A stretch of 34,959 bases of DNA from Suillus spraguei (GCA_016800925.1 JABCPU010000617.1:1-34959), one strand, 5' to 3'; shown: positions 12,853 to 25,445, counted from the stretch's first letter. Notes: generated by a model not told the origin, from the sequence alone. Numbers and translations are program-made.

Positions 12853-13332
12853 TCATCTCCACCAATTGTACTACTGAAGTCGTAAGCGTTCGTAAGTGTC
12901 CGTAACACGCGTAAGGTAAGCATTCATTTCAGTGGTTTTGCAGATCGGCGGTTAAGGCGCTCCGCTTGTTTAAAAAATTCTTTCAACACCACCTTCCCAA
13001 AACTTCTGTGTCCGGGACAGGTGCCACGAAGCGGCAGGGTGGGGAAATTCGGCAAGATTTTGTTCATCGCTTGTGAACCATTTATTTTCAATAGAGTAAT
13101 TGACTCACACCGTCACACAACGACGACAGTATCCGAAGTCACTGGCAGGACGTCATTCTCGGACTGGAAGTTTTTTAGGGGCCTGAGGTTCTGAGGTGCC
13201 CCCTGAAGGTCCGAGACATGTGCAGACTAACTAATTCGGATGAAGGTTATAATGCCTGTCAAGCCTATCTGCAAAACCACTGAAATGAACGCTTACCACT
13301 TCAGTAGCGCATTCATGCGATTGGTGAAGATG
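12853..13332. mobile_element. MITE-like element with ~70-bp terminal inverted repeats
   Basis: The left arm runs CATCTCCACCAAT...CTACTGAAGTCGTAAGCGTTC...TTCATTTCAGTGGTTTTGCAGAT (12,853-12,950). It is mirrored by 13,262-13,332, whose reverse complement has CATCTTCACCAAT, CTACTGAAGTGGTAAGCGTTC and the same TTCATTTCAGTGGTTTTGCAGAT core. The left arm has an extra ~34-bp GTAAG-rich insertion. The interior of about 310 bp is non-coding. No clear target duplication could be fixed, so the outer ends are approximate. Confidence 0.6.
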
Positions 13333-13702
13333 TCTTTCTGGATTTTTCGAATCATTCTTTATACTTACGCACACAAGCATCCACTCTCATCCTCGGGCGT
13401 CTACCATGAATTACAATAAGATACACCGTTACTACTACTTTTTCCCTGGTGTTTTCTCCTCTTCTCTCCCAAATATACTGGTGGAATATTGTGCCAGTGC
13501 ATATATTCAATGGTTGGCCCTGCGAACGGATCAGCTGTGCTGAGGTCGAGAACGACTTCTTGCAGTTGATATCCGTTGAATGTGATAACATAAGCAGGCG
13601 GAGGGGAAATCGTTTGCTATTAGTAGACTGCACCTCTATCTTCATGTCAGGTTGTCATTTATAAATTTACACGGTCAATTAACTGGGCTGCCTTGGCAAA
13701 TC
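13333..13702. other. Intergenic; weak minus-strand coding trace
   Basis: On the minus strand one frame near 13,640-13,470 reads protein-like (VITFNGYQLQEVVLDLSTAD, then IEYMHWHNIPPVYLG), interrupted by stops on both sides. It may be a fragment of an unrecognised gene. No start, introns or domain can be supported. Confidence 0.25.
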
Positions 13703-14427
13703 TGCTCACAGTAAAGAATGAGTCACTAGTAATCGGTGACACAAAGGGGTAAAACATGTAATGATACTACAATGCAAGGACGTAAAAACTTCGCGAGCGA
13801 AGTACATTGCTACGTACGTACGAAATCAAGATTGATGATAAAACCGGTCTACGATACCCTGCACCTCTTCGCAGGTTCGATAGTCCACTCATCATTTAGA
13901 CTGCGCTTCTTTACCGCGACTGGGACGCAGTCCATATTCTTCATGATCTGTCCCGATGCATATACGTCCTTTATATTCTTATCTACCAACCTCTTGCGGA
14001 ACAACCGTTCAGGAAGTAGCTCAGGCGTGTCCTCGCGAAGTCTGTCGATGTGTTTGTCCAGGATCTTGAACAATGCATCAAATTCGATGGGTTGGCGGAG
14101 AGGTTCATTCTGGACTTGAATCGGAAAGTTGAGTACCAAGAGGTCCCTCCACTCTAGCGCAAGCGGGACAAGATCCTGGAAGTAGTCATCAAACTGCGTT
14201 CGGACTGCAGCTTGGCCGTCGTCCGTTGTGAAGAACGTAAACTTGCTGTCAAAGCATCCCGCGATATTTCGGTTGCTCCACGCATGCGGAAGCCATTCTT
14301 TTGAAGCGTTCAAATGCCGCTCAATGCCAAGAGGGCCACTGTACTCGATACAGATCCAAGAAAAGACGTAAAACAGCGATTCAAGATCATCTGTATAGTC
14401 TTGCGTGACGAAATCGATTGTCAAGGG

Positions 14428-14462
<35 letters not shown>

Positions 14463-16836
14463 CCCCTTTTCTTGCAGTTTCACGGATCCAGATCTTTTTC
14501 ACTTGCTGCAGGAGCCGCCGCGACATGAACGGAATTGTGCCCTGCAAGTTGAGTCAGTGGATTTAATCCTGAATCAATCATTAACTTACTGTTCCACCGA
14601 GAGGGTATCTATTATCCGACGTGATAACTACAGCAAATTCCCAGTCGATCAACATTCCATTACCAACAGCATCCTCGATCATCGCATTGTGGAGGCTGCA
14701 ATCGCGATGTAAAACACCCCGTTTATGTGCTTCCTGTTGAACTGGGAGATTACTTACAGGTTAGTATCAATATGTGTATCACGTGAGAGGGATGCTTACT
14801 AGTCACGATATCGCGTATAGCTTGAACAAATTCCAACTTTGTTCGAAATGCATGCAAAAGTCGCCCCCGGGGCTTCATGGCAAGGCGAACATGTGTGCGC
14901 CATGTACCAACCGAGCTGGGTACCTCTTCGAATCGGTATATCTTCGTATTGTCGACCTCACCACTCGACAGCTTAACCTTGCTTGATTCTACCAGTTCCG
15001 GGACGCCACGGACGCCCTGCATCTTCTGCAACATAAAAACCTCATTTAAGATATCATCATCTGTATTTCCCACGACCCAGTGGTCCTTGATGATGTACTC
15101 TTGCCCATCCTTTCTAGTCAAGTAGCAAACAGTGCCACGACCAACTAGGCCATGACTCGACCATATAACCTCCAGTATATCGTACCGAGTGTTGTTGACG
15201 TGGATTTTTCCGATAGGCGACGAATTCGGAAGAACAGAATTTTGGGCAATAAAAGGAAGTAGCTCGACAGGAGTGGCCGAACGGGGTAGGTCAAAGGGGA
15301 GTGCAGGAGGACCAGTTCTGATATCAGGCCGATCATCTGTCTCAAGGGAGGTGAAGGCGCTTGATAAGGAATCACTGTCCAAAGTTTCTATACAACGTGA
15401 GGGCGAAGGTTGGCATGATAATGCTGACTCTGACTCGTATCCTGACTCCTCGCCCTCGTCTGATGCTACATCTTCTAACTTGACCCGTGTGCCACATTCA
15501 CCGTAGTTGGTGTCCTTCTTTATCCGGGCACGTAATCTCCTGGGAGGACGGGTACGATGAGGTACTACAGGGATTTTGAGCTGTCGGATATCCATCGTCA
15601 TATCGAAACCGATGCACTCGCCATTGCCAAAGACAATAGACGAGAGAATTTTCAGGAATTTGTCCTTCTGTCGGACAATATGAAATGGAGGAGACACGGC
15701 AGAACCGGAGTGGTCATATACGTGAACACGAAGTTCACGATAATTATGACATAGAGATAGCATGAGAACGAAGCGCCTCCAGGGCTGGTGCTTCAAGATG
15801 CGATACGCCTTGGTATCAAGGGATTTCGTGACACGCTGCCCTAGCCGGTACTTGCTACTCGTCACCTCAACGGCGACCTTGACGCCTGCCCACCCAGGAT
15901 CTGGTTCATCTGACAAAATGATGTCAGGTTTGCGGAGGGTGTCGTCTCCCTTGATTGGGGTGGTTGAATAGGCCCCACTCCATACACGATTCGCTTGCTT
16001 GGTTTCGAGCCCATGTCGAGAAAGGGCTGCTGTGAGGGCGTTAAAAAACCCCGCCACTACGTGTTCAGTAGTCGAGTTTGAATTGGAAGTACTACCTCCA
16101 GGCACCTGACCCTCCGGCGCTCCCTCCTCATAGTGGCTTTTATTCTTCTTACCTTTTTTACTCCTCTCGTGCTGTTTTGGGGGCGGATCTGGCAGCCCCC
16201 AGTTCCACGTCCCCGTCCCACTATCCCATAGTTCCACGGAATCTGTCGGTTTCTTTCCACGAAATCGATTACCAATCCGCTCGTTAGAATATTTAATCTT
16301 CGAAAGAGGAATGAGAAGATCTTCAGCACCAGGCACGTCAGCCTTGAAGGATTGGAAGATGATGGATAAGAGATGGCCGAGGGGGGCGTTAGATTTGATA
16401 GTACAATTCGAAGGCTCCTCGAGAACCAGGTGGTTCAGTTCTTCAGTAGTGAGCTTATCCATCGTGTGCACATCATGAATGAGAGGAACTTTGACGAAGG
16501 ATCCTAGTTTTATTCCGAGTGCTAGTGTTGAAAAATGTTGATTCGATCTTGTTTTCGGCTCAGAGTTCGAGTTGGAGCCTCTGGGGAGCATTGCAATGTT
16601 GTGAGTCTTGTGACAGTCAGACGTGAGTCAAAGGTTGACATGAGGACACGGGCAATTGTTCTTATCTCTTATGGGACCGAACTTGACCCGGGGCCGTAGC
16701 ACAAATACTACAAAGACTATTGTGAACTTCAGATACAAAATCTTCTATAAAGACTACATTCTGAAATCACCAGCTAGTGTCTTTCTTGAATATCAGCCAG
16801 AGAGTCCGTGACTTTGTCACAAATCATAGTTGATCA
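13703..16836. repeat. Copy A of a 3.1-kb direct duplication (kinase gene)
   Basis: Sequence from AGTAAAGAATGAGTCACTAG to about GAGTCCGTGAC matches 18,853-21,985 in the same orientation throughout, including introns and both flanks. The non-coding flanks shared by both copies show that genomic DNA was duplicated, not a retrocopy. Confidence 0.9.
13849..16591 (-). CDS. FunK1-like fungal protein kinase, copy A
   Basis: Exons (minus): 16,591-14,800; 14,741-14,590; 14,541-13,849; introns are GT-AG with an ACTAAC branch; 878 aa. The C-terminal half has the kinase tetrad: GRGTVCYL loop, Lys502 (EYIIKD), Glu517 (LNEVFML), HRDCSLHN (609-611) and Asp630 in LIDWEFA, which replaces DFG as is common in FunK1-type kinases. 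Next comes DDLESLFYVFSWIC, a hallmark of this family. The N-terminal half (about 1-360) includes VVAGFFNALTAALS and a KPDIILSDEP...VAVEVTSSK block that resembles a nuclease-like fold. A Ser/Glu-rich acidic linker follows. Exon 3 begins with a run of 11 Ser codons (TCA) against 4 in copy B. The substrate is unknown. The frame is intact, so it may be expressed. Confidence 0.85.
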
Positions 16837-16887
16837 AGATGACAATCGATAAAACCAAATAAATGTAAACAATCAGCTTACATCATA
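16837..16887. other. Short spacer between copy A and an inverted fragment
   Basis: Unique sequence of about 50 bp separates the start side of kinase copy A (minus strand) from the inverted partial third copy. The two kinase-related units are therefore head-to-head here. Confidence 0.4.
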
Positions 16888-17590
16888 ACACACCTGCTGA
16901 ACATGTAGTGGCGAGGTTTTTCAACGCCCTCACGGCGACACCTTCTCGACATGGACTTAACCAATCAAGCCAATCATGTATGGAGTGGGGCCCATTCAAC
17001 CACCCCAATCAATGGAGACGACATCCCCCGCAAACCTGACATCATTATGTCAGATGAACCAGAACCTGGGTGGGCAGGCGTCAGGGTCGTCGTTGCGAGA
17101 TCCCTTGATAGTTATGAATATCGTGAACTGTGTTCACGTATACGACCACTCCGGTTCTGCCGTGTCCCCTTCGTTTCATGTTGTCTGACAGAAGGACAAA
17201 TTCTCTCTTCTATTGTCTTTAGCAATGACGAGTGTATCGGTTTCAATATGACGATGAATATCCGACAGCTCAAACCCTGTAGTACCTCGGGGAGATTACG
17301 TGTTTGGATAAAGGACAGCAACTACGGTGAATCTGGCACACGGGTCAAGTCAGGAGATGAGATGTAGCATCAGGCGAAGAGTCAGGTTACGAGTCAGTCT
17401 GTGTCATCATACCAACCTTCGCCCTCACGTTGCATAGAAACTTTGGATGATAATTCCTTACCAAGCGCCTTCTCCCTTGAGACAGGTGAACGGCGTGATG
17501 TCAGAACTGATCCTGCTGCACTCCCCTCTGACTTGCCGAGTTACTTCCTTTTATTGCCCAAACTTCGGTTTGTCCGAATTCGTCGGATTT
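16888..17590 (+). pseudogene. Inverted partial third copy of the kinase N-terminal region
   Basis: Plus-strand translation follows the kinase genes from EHVVA(G/R)FFNALT through VWSGAHSTTPI, KPDIIMSDEPEPGWAGV, VHVYDHSGSAVSP, SSIVFSNDECIGF, YQPSPSRCIETLD and to LLPK...FVRIRR (the DNA equivalent of LPFIAQTSVLPNSS). It lacks about 90 bp after PGWAGV and several other segments, contains frameshifts and stops, and has no kinase domain. It is clearly more diverged from copies A and B than they are from each other, so it is an older fragment. Confidence 0.8.
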
Positions 17591-17649
17591 TTGATTGAAT
17601 CAATTTGGGACGAACGCACTTGGCTGAGTCGCTAGCCTTTTTAGCATAT

Positions 17650-18669
17650 TTTCATGTTCATGATAGGGAAGTGCATTTACACATGTTCGGTCTTTGACCA
17701 GCCCTCAATGAGATGCAAAATTTGAAAAAAAGGCAAACATCCATTGAATGCACCAGAACGCACACCTGATACCTTGCAATGTTGACCCACCCCGGAGTGC
17801 CTCCTCACCGCCTAGATCTGAAAGAGAACTGTGTTTGCGCCATTCAACGAAACCTCTCCGTAGAAAAAGGCTTGGTTAGAAATGCACGTGTGCGCATAGT
17901 AGTTCTGCATCGTCAGTTCGTTGAAGTGCAACTCATAAATACGTTCGAAACTCACTGCATTCCCCGCATCAACTTAGTCAAGGAACTTGTATTTCAAATC
18001 TCTGAGCCCAACTACCTCGAATTTCTGACTATCATCCTCGCAAAACATGACAGGTCACAATACAGGGTTACTGAGAGGAAAAAGTATGGTTTCAAGTACC
18101 TTATCGGCAATTCTTGTGGGCAAGTGATATTTGTGTGCAAAGTTTGACGTACCTTGTTCCAATTTTTGATCTCCCATGGCGTCGAATGATTGTTCTTTCA
18201 TCTTTTGCAACCTCGTCTCCGAACATTAACATTTCCGGGTCAGGTGCTATCTCAGCAATACTATTCATGAAAATGGCACGTAGTTCCTCGTTCCTTTCAA
18301 GAGCATATGCCGGAATACACTTGCGATTGACATGCAGTCGACGAAATGTGCGAAAGTGTTGGTGTGGACACAAACACACCACGGCGAGAGCGCAGTTTAT
18401 GTTGTAGCTCATCAAGATATATGGTGGGACGATGACGGAGGATGGTTGTAATGAATGAGATGTCGTTGACAGTGAGGCTGCGACGCCGGCCTTGATTGCT
18501 GCAGTGGTACTGTGAAACTAAGGGAAAAAAGTTGTAAGACTTTGTATACGAGAGTCTTCTTGACCCCAAGCAGATGGCATATATGCTTGACAGAATGCCC
18601 ACGTCGACGTAGAATAGGAAATCGAGCTTTCAAGTCTGCTGAAACAGTGCCTGGTGGCATACTAACCAT
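17650..18669 (-). pseudogene. Decayed Tc1/mariner-like transposase
   Basis: The minus strand from 18,669 reads an N-terminal helix-turn-helix (LKARFPILRRRGHSVKHIC, LLGVKKTLVYKVL). After a frame break it continues with SLTVNDISFITTILRHRPTI and YLDELQHKL, a paired-domain-like second part. Another frame then gives MLMFGDEVAKDERTIIRRHG, matching the first catalytic Asp block of Tc1/mariner DDE transposases. Further down, LPFFQILHLIEGWSK resembles the usual LPPYSPDFNPIE block. The reading frame is broken many times and terminal inverted repeats could not be found, so it is inactive. Confidence 0.7.
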
Positions 18670-18852
18670 GACAGTGAGTGTTCAGCGCTGACAGCGCGCT
18701 GTATTGCCTCAAGTGCTTACGGAGTTTCCGACGCGCGAGTTTCAACTTTTGCGATTCCACATATTTTTGAAAACAGCTGTAAAGTGGCATTTGAAGCGTC
18801 ATACGGGATCAGCTATCGAGACTCGAACCCTAAACGTTAAACGCCGACCTGT
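18670..18852. other. Spacer between Tc1 relic and kinase copy B
   Basis: Unique sequence; I see no gene or repeat in it. It ends where the second copy of the 3.1-kb duplication begins. Confidence 0.4.
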
Positions 18853-21800
18853 AGTAAAGAATGAGTCACTAGATGACACAAAGTATAAAACATGAACATG
18901 TAATGCTACTACAATGCAAGGACGTAAAAACTTCGCGAGCGAAGTACATTGCTACGTACGAACGAAATCAAGATTGCTGATAAAACGTGTCTACGATACC
19001 CTGCTCCTCTTCACAGGTTCGACAGTCCACTCATCATTCAGACCACGCTTCTTTACTGCGACTGGGACGCAGTCCATATTCTTCATGATCCGTCCCGATG
19101 CATATACGTCCTTTATATTCTTATCTACCAACCTCCTACGGAAAAACCGTTCAGGGAGTGGCTCAGGCGTGTCCTCACGAAGTCTGTCGATGTGTTTGTC
19201 CAGGATCTTGAGCAACGCATCAAATTCGATGGGTCGGCGGAGAGGTTCATTCTGGACGTAAATCGGAAAGTTGAGTACCAAGAGGTCCCTCCACTCCAGT
19301 GCAAGCGGGACAAGATCCGTGAAGTAGTCATCAAACTGCGTTCGGATTGCAGCTTGGCCGTCGTCTGTTGTGAAGAACGTACACTTGGTGTCAAAGCATC
19401 CCGCGATATTTCGGTTGCTCCACGCATGCGGAAGCCATTCTTTCGAAGCGTTCAAATGCCGCTCAATGCCAAGAGGGCCACTGTACCCGATACAGATCCA
19501 AGAAAAGATGTAAAACAGTGATTCAAGATCATCTGAATAGTCTTGAGTGACGAAATCGATTATCAAGGGTGACGATGATGATGCCCCTTTTCTTGCAGTT
19601 TCATGGATCCAGATCTTTTTTACTTGCTGCAGGATCCGTCGCGACATGAACGGAATTGTGCCCTGCAAGTCGAGTCAGTGGATTTAATTCTAAATCAATC
19701 ATTAGCTTACTGTTCCACCGAGAGCGTATTTATTATTCGATGTGACAGCTACAGCAAATTCCCAGTCGATCAACATTCCATTACCATTGACATCCTCGAT
19801 CATCGCATTGTGGAGGCTGCAATCGCGATGCAAAATACCCCGTTGATGCGCTTCCTGTTGAACTAGAAGATTACTCACAGGTTAGTACCAATGTATATAT
19901 CACGCGAGAGGTATGCTTACTAGTCACGATGTCGCGTATAGCTTGAATAAATTCCAGCTTTGTTCGAAATTTTTGCAAAGGTCGCCCCCGGGGCTTCATG
20001 ACAAGGCGAACATGTGTACGCCAAGTCCCAACTAAGCTGGGTACCTCTTCGAATCGGTATATCTTCGTGTTGTCAATCTCACCACTCGACAGCTTAACCT
20101 TGCTTGATTCTACCAGTTCCGGGACGCCACGGACCCCCTGCATCTTCTGCAACATAACAACCTCATTCAAGATATCATCATCTGTATTTCCTACGACCCA
20201 GTGGTCCTTGATGATGTACTCTTGCCCATCCTTTCTAGTCAAGTAGCAAACGGTGCCACGACCAACTAGGCCATGACTCGACCATATAACCTCCAGGATA
20301 TCGTACCGGCTGTCGTTGACGTGGATTTTGCCGACAGGTGACGAATTCGGAAGAACAGAAGTTTGGGCAATAAAAGGCAGTAGCTCGGCAGGAGTGGCCG
20401 AGCGAGGCAGGTCAGAGGGGAGTGCAGGAGGACCAGTTCTGATATCAGGCCGTTCATCTATCTCAAGGGAGGATAAGGCGCTTGATAAGGAATCACTGTC
20501 CAGAGTTTCTATGCAACGTGAGGGCGAAGGTTGGTATGATGACGCTGACTCTGACTCGTATCCTGATTCCTCGTTTGACTCTTCGCCTGACTCTTCGCTT
20601 GACTCTTCGCCTGATGCTGCATCTCCTAACTTGACCTGTGTGCCAGATTCACCTGTGTCCTTCTTTATCCGAGAACGTAATCTTCTGGGAGGACGGGTAC
20701 GACGAGGTACTACAGGGATTTTGAGCTGTCGGATATCCATCGTCATATCGAAACCGATGCACTCGTCATTGCCGAAGACAATAGACGAGAGGATTTTCAG
20801 GAAATTATTCTTCTGTTGGGCAATATGAAATGGAGGGGACACGGCAGAACCGGAGCGGTCGTATACGTGAACACGAAGTTCACGATATTTATGACATAGA
20901 GATAGCATGAGAACGAAGCGCCTCCAGGGCTGGTGCTTCAAGATGAGATACGCCTTGGTATCAAGGGATTTCGCGGCACGCTGCCCTAGCTGGAATTTGC
21001 TACTGGTCACCTCAACGACGACCTTGACGCCTGCCCACCCAGGGTCTGGTTCATCTGACATGATGATGTCAGGTTTGCGAGGGATATCTTCTCCCTTGAT
21101 TGGGGTGGTTGAATAGGCCCCACTCCATACACGATTCGCTTGCTTGGTTTCGAGCCCATGTCGAGAAAGGGCTGCTGTGAGGGCGTTAAAAAACCCCGCC
21201 ACTACGTGTTCAGTAGTCGGGTTTGAATTGGAAGTACTGCCTCCGGGCGCCTGATCTACCGGTGCTTCCTCCTCCTCATAGTGGGTTTTATTCTTCTTAC
21301 CCTTTTTACTCCTCTCGTGCTGTTTTGGGGGCGGATCTGGCAGCCCCCAGTTCCACGTCCCCGTCTCACTATCCCATAGGTTCACGGAATCTTTTGGGCC
21401 CTTTCCACGAAGTCGATTATCAATCCGCTCGTTAGAATATTGAATCTTCGAACGAGGGATCAGAAGATTTTCAGCATCAGGCACGTCAGCCTTGAAGGAT
21501 TGAAAGATGATGGATAAGAGATGGCCGAGGGGGGCGTTACATTTGATAGTACGATTCGAGGGCTCCTCGAGAACCAGGTGGTTCAGTTCTTCAGTAGTGA
21601 GCTTATCCATCGTGTGCACATCATGAATGAGAGGAACTTTAACGAAGGATCCCAGTTTTATTCCGACTGCTAGTGTTGAAAAATGTTGATTCGATCTTGA
21701 TTTCGGCGCAGATTTCGAGTTAGAGCCTTTGGGGGGCATTGCACTGTTGTGAGTCTTGTGACAGTCAGACGTTAAAGGTTGACATGAGGACACGGGCAAT

Positions 21801-21985
21801 TGTTCTTATCTGTTATCGGACCGAACTTGACCCGGGGCTGTAGCACAAGTACTACAAAGACTATTGTGAACTTCAGATACAAAATCTTCTATAGAGACTA
21901 CATTTTGAAGTCACCAGCCTTTCGATGCAAGTGTCTTTCTGGAATGTCAGCCTGAGTCCGTGACATTGTCACAAGCCGCAGTGGT
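18853..21985. repeat. Copy B of the 3.1-kb direct duplication (kinase gene)
   Basis: This is the same segment as 13,703-16,836, offset by about 5,150 bp. Differences are scattered substitutions plus in-frame changes: fewer TCA codons in exon 3 and extra EES codons in the acidic linker. That pattern suggests coding constraint after duplication. Confidence 0.9.
18991..21739 (-). CDS. FunK1-like fungal protein kinase, copy B
   Basis: Exons (minus): 21,739-19,921; 19,862-19,711; 19,662-18,991; 880 aa. The start MPPKGSNSK aligns with MLPRGSNSN of copy A; an in-frame ATG 60 bp upstream exists but is not shared. The catalytic set is complete: Lys511 (EYIIKD), Glu526, HRDCSLHN at 618-620, Asp639 in LIDWEFA, then DDLESLFYIFSWIC. 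The N-terminal block has KPDIIMSDEPDPGWAG followed by VVVEVTSSKF. The acidic linker is expanded by EES/EESN repeats compared with copy A. It has no signal peptide or membrane segment. The fungal FunK1 family is expanded in mushrooms but its substrates are mostly unknown. Open frame and conserved introns suggest a functional gene. Confidence 0.85.
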
Positions 21986-22588
21986 GTGCGAAACTGTGAG
22001 TCATAGCAGTGTCCGCTTTTACCCCCTACTACTGCCTTTACTACATGTAATACTAACCTATTTGCCATGGAAAATGGAAGAAACTCGCTTTTGGTTTGGA
22101 CAAAGCGCACAATCAAGATCCTGGCTAGGCTGTGCAACATGGCAGTAGCCGTACCATCAGTGGCGAGAGCGCAAACCTACCGATCTCCCGTTCCAATATC
22201 AGGTTGTGATGGCTCAAGCCAACAAGTGAGTACCATGTCTCGCTTGAACGTCTTTCGTGGTTAACTTTTGCCCAAGATCCCAGGAATTTGAAACGTTGCA
22301 GTTGCACGCTACGCGTGGTTCCCATTACCCACCACAAGCTTCGTATTCAACGACTTTAACGTTCGTCACCTTGTACAAAGATTTGATTTAGGAGCTTATC
22401 ATCACTTCAGCATGGCGCAGACCTTTTCAACCTGAAGTCGGTTTCATCGAGCATAACAAGTGAACTGAACTTGATGGAACATCGTACAGGGCTTTTAGAC
22501 ACATTTATTCTTGTATTGGGAATCCCACTGTCGTACGTGATTCTTTTATCGATGCTCCTCAACAGCCATGTACTTCGCATTCATGTAG
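21986..22588. other. Region upstream of the amidase fragment, no supported gene
   Basis: Short overlapping frames only. I could not find the N-terminal amidase-signature region (Gly/Ser-rich GGSSGG motif) expected upstream of the fragment that follows, so that part of the gene appears to be lost or too decayed to see. Confidence 0.4.
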
Positions 22589-23501
22589 GATGTGTTCGAG
22601 AGTCGAATGGCTACCCTTGAAATTCTCCGTCCTGACAATTTATCAAGACGCAAGTGCGATGGAGGTGTTCCTGGGACTCGCATCATCCGACGGTTATAAG
22701 AAGATGCTGTCACATCTTGATTCAGACCCTATGGCAAGTTTAAATTAAAGATATGCCGTCTATATCTCACAAAACCCGACTTGCAGGAGGACAGTTTATT
22801 CTTGGTCACCCTGGGTCCCAGATTACCGTCCTTCGTTCGTAAGCTGGCTTGTTGGATCGCCAAGACGTTCTTGGGCGACTCCCTCTTCCCGCGTTTCTTC
22901 TCGTTGGCACGGGAGAAGTCTGTTTTGGAATTCACGGATTTCACTGACCAACGGAATAAGGTTGCCGCTGCGTGGTATGAACAGATAAGCGTATTGACAT
23001 TCAGGGACTTTCCTTTGTTAATACCCCCCAGGTATGGGACAAATACGGTTTCGATGGAATCATCGCACCTGTGCAGTCCCTTCCAGTGATACCTCACGGG
23101 TAAGTTTCCGCACCTTCCTTCTCGGTTGTGAAGCTCATAATCTCCAGGGGTGCGACATACTTGTCCGTGCTCGCAGCCGCTACCATTACGTGCAACGTTA
23201 TCGACTCTCCTGTCGGCACCATACCAGTGACGCGCGTCAATCCAGATACCGACAACCTGTCAACAGATTTTGTAGTAGGCGCCTCAGGCCGATCGAAAAT
23301 GTTCGAGACCCGTATGACTTGGGCAAGAATCCCGTTTACGATCCCAAAGCGATGGAGGGCATACCCGTTGGTGTTCAGCTTGTGGGTAAGAAATGGGAGG
23401 ATGAGAACGTCCTCGCGATGATGCATGTTGTTGACGCGGCATTGGGACCTAGAGGATTCGGTCCGGGCAGTTGGGAACCTATCAAGACCGTGTCAATCTG
23501 A
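22589..23501 (+). pseudogene. C-terminal part of an acetamidase-like gene
   Basis: Exons: 22,589-22,733; 22,787-22,984; 23,032-23,099; 23,148-23,501. Translation gives VFLGLASSDGYKKMLSHL, EDSLFLVTLGPRLPSFVRK, FTDQRNKVAAAWYEQ, VWDKYGFDGIIAPVQSLP, NVIDSPVGTIPVTRV and IPVGVQLVGKKWEDENVLAM, ending GPRGFGPGSW. These match the second half of fungal amidase-signature enzymes (acetamidase type, amide to acid plus ammonia). Defects: the catalytic N-terminal half is absent; intron 1 has a GC donor; intron 2 has ATAAGC where GTAAGC is expected; one base is missing near 23,313 (ATG-AC). Together these indicate a truncated, inactive gene. Confidence 0.75.
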
Positions 23502-24170
23502 GGTACTACAGCCAGTGCTTCCCGGTCCATCGTCAAACCTAACTGGTGGCGGCCTTCTTTTAAAGTCTTCGTAGCGTTGGACACTTTATCATACATACAT
23601 ATCTCTATCAAGGGGCATTGTTGTTCCATAGATTTGTCTGTTATTGATGTGCATGAGATGTGCGAGTCGATTTCTGTTGCCAATGATGGTGAGGGATTGA
23701 GAAGCCTCGGCACACGAAAATCTTTGGATATAGATATATATTGGAGCAATGATGGGGACTTGGGATACAGTTTGTGAGGCAGAAAATATGTGATTATTGA
23801 TGCATGGACGATAGTGAATTGCAGGAATGTAAGTAGATGCGGTCGTGAGTACGTGAACACAAACATTGCAGTGAGACCAATACCATATCATCGAGCACGA
23901 ATGAAGAGAAAAAGTTAGGCTAATGCATTCAATAGCAAAAATCATGCAAAATCAAGCCTAGTCCAAACGAGTTTTTCGCCTAAAGCCACCCATGACATTA
24001 AGCAAAATCAAGGCATTCCATAGCAAAAACATAGCAAACATTACGCAAAATCAAGCCAAGCTAACCCTAGGATTGCCAGGACGGCAGCTCAAAGGGCGAG
24101 ACCCTAACCCTACCACAGGGTTGTACTTTTGGCAAGAGTTGCCATGTATGGTGACCCTAACCCTATAATA
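23502..24170. other. Intergenic, no supported gene
   Basis: Frames on the minus strand at 23,375-23,945 overlap each other and lack a domain. A short direct repeat occurs at 23,930-24,055 (CATTCAATAGCAAAAATCATGCAAAATCAAGCC, imperfectly repeated as CATTCCATAGCAAAAAC...GCAAAATCAAGCC). Confidence 0.45.
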
Positions 24171-24174
24171 AGGT

Positions 24175-24940
24175 GGTGCTGTGTGTAACGAGTGTCCGCC
24201 TGTACAGATGGCTTCCATTGGGGACCGCATGTGTGATGAGTGAATCTGTGTAAAGACAGCTCCCTTAAGGAACCGCACCTGTGGTGAGTGTCTAGGTGTG
24301 AAGAGGGCTTCCATAGGGGACTGTGCCTGTGGTGATGTCCACCTGTCAAGAGGGCTCCCATTGGGGACTGTGCCTATGCTGAGTATCTACATGAAGACAT
24401 GGCTCCCATAGGGGACCGCACCTGTGCTGAGTATCTACTTGTCAAGAGGGCTCCCATTGGGGACCGTGCCTGTGCTGAGTATCCATGTGCAATTTTGAGC
24501 ATCTGCTCAACAGGCAGACACTCAGAACAGGCGTGGTCCCCATTGGGAGCCCTCTCAACAGGCAGACACTCAGCACAGGTGTGGTCCCCATTCACACACA
24601 GATACTCACTACAGGCGCGGTCCCCAATGGGAGTCCTCTTGACAAGCAGATACTCAGCCGTCTGCACAGGCACGGTCCCCAATGGGACCCTCTTGACAGG
24701 CAGATACTCACTACAGGCACGGTCCCCAATGGGAGCCCTCTTGGCAGGCAGATACTCAGCACAGGCGCAGTCCCCAATGGGAGCCCTCTCGACAGGCAGA
24801 CACTCAGCACAGGCGCGGTTCCCAATGAGAGCCCTCTTGGCAGGCAGATACTCAGCACAGGTGCGGTCCCCAATGGGAGCCCTCTCGACAGGCAGACACT
24901 CAGCACAGGTGCGGTCCCCATTCACACACAGATCTAAGAA
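24175..24940. repeat. 48-bp minisatellite with an orientation switch near 24,500
   Basis: The unit contains GGTCCCCAATGGGAGCC, CTCTTGACAGGCAGA and TACTCAGCACAGGC; adjacent copies near 24,733 and 24,781 are exactly 48 bp long. Left of about 24,490 the copies run in reverse (GGGCTCCCATTGGGGACCG). Right of about 24,510 they run forward to 24,935, so the array is a large imperfect palindrome around a short unique centre. The period is a multiple of three and lacks stops in several frames, which creates ORFs of 150-250 codons on both strands that are not genes. Confidence 0.9.
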
Positions 24941-25445
24941 GAAAGGGAGAATGGGTGTGAAAGTTGTTGCTAGCTTGTGTGGCTTTTGCGTAGGGCCATG
25001 TGGTTTTCGCTTATGCTCGTGTGCGTTTCGGTTAGCTCGCTTAATGTCTTGTGTGGTTTTTTCCAGTGCCGACTGTTGTCCCATTGTGTGATTGTGTGAT
25101 TGCATGATTTGGTCACATGACTGCATAGCTGGTGAAATTTGCCATGGGTTGTCTGAAGCTGGGGTAAAACCAAATTATTAGGATGGAGCTGAGGCCAGAG
25201 AGCCAAAGGAAGTGTGAAGCCAAAAGTGAAGTCAAAAAGGAGTGCAAAAAAGTGGAAAGCAAAAAAGGAGGGTACCAGGTTGGAAGTTGCCAGCAGGCTG
25301 GAAGTGTCCTCCCCCACCCTCAGAAAAAATCTTCTGATAGATTTCTCTTAAATTGATTATATTTTGGCTATCAAAGAACTGAACTTTGTCATGTGAAAAA
25401 TCATGTTATTTGTTTCAAAAGCTGCTATGATCATTAGGATGCAGA
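24941..25445. other. Spacer with a partial ATTATTAGGATGGAGC repeat copy
   Basis: A simple GTGTG/TTGTGTGATTG stretch lies near 25,080-25,110. At 25,170-25,270 ATTATTAGGATGGAGCTGAGGCCAG and an AAAAAGGAGTGCAAAAAAG stretch form a diverged reverse-orientation copy of the repeat at 1,118-1,300. No gene is supported. Confidence 0.5.
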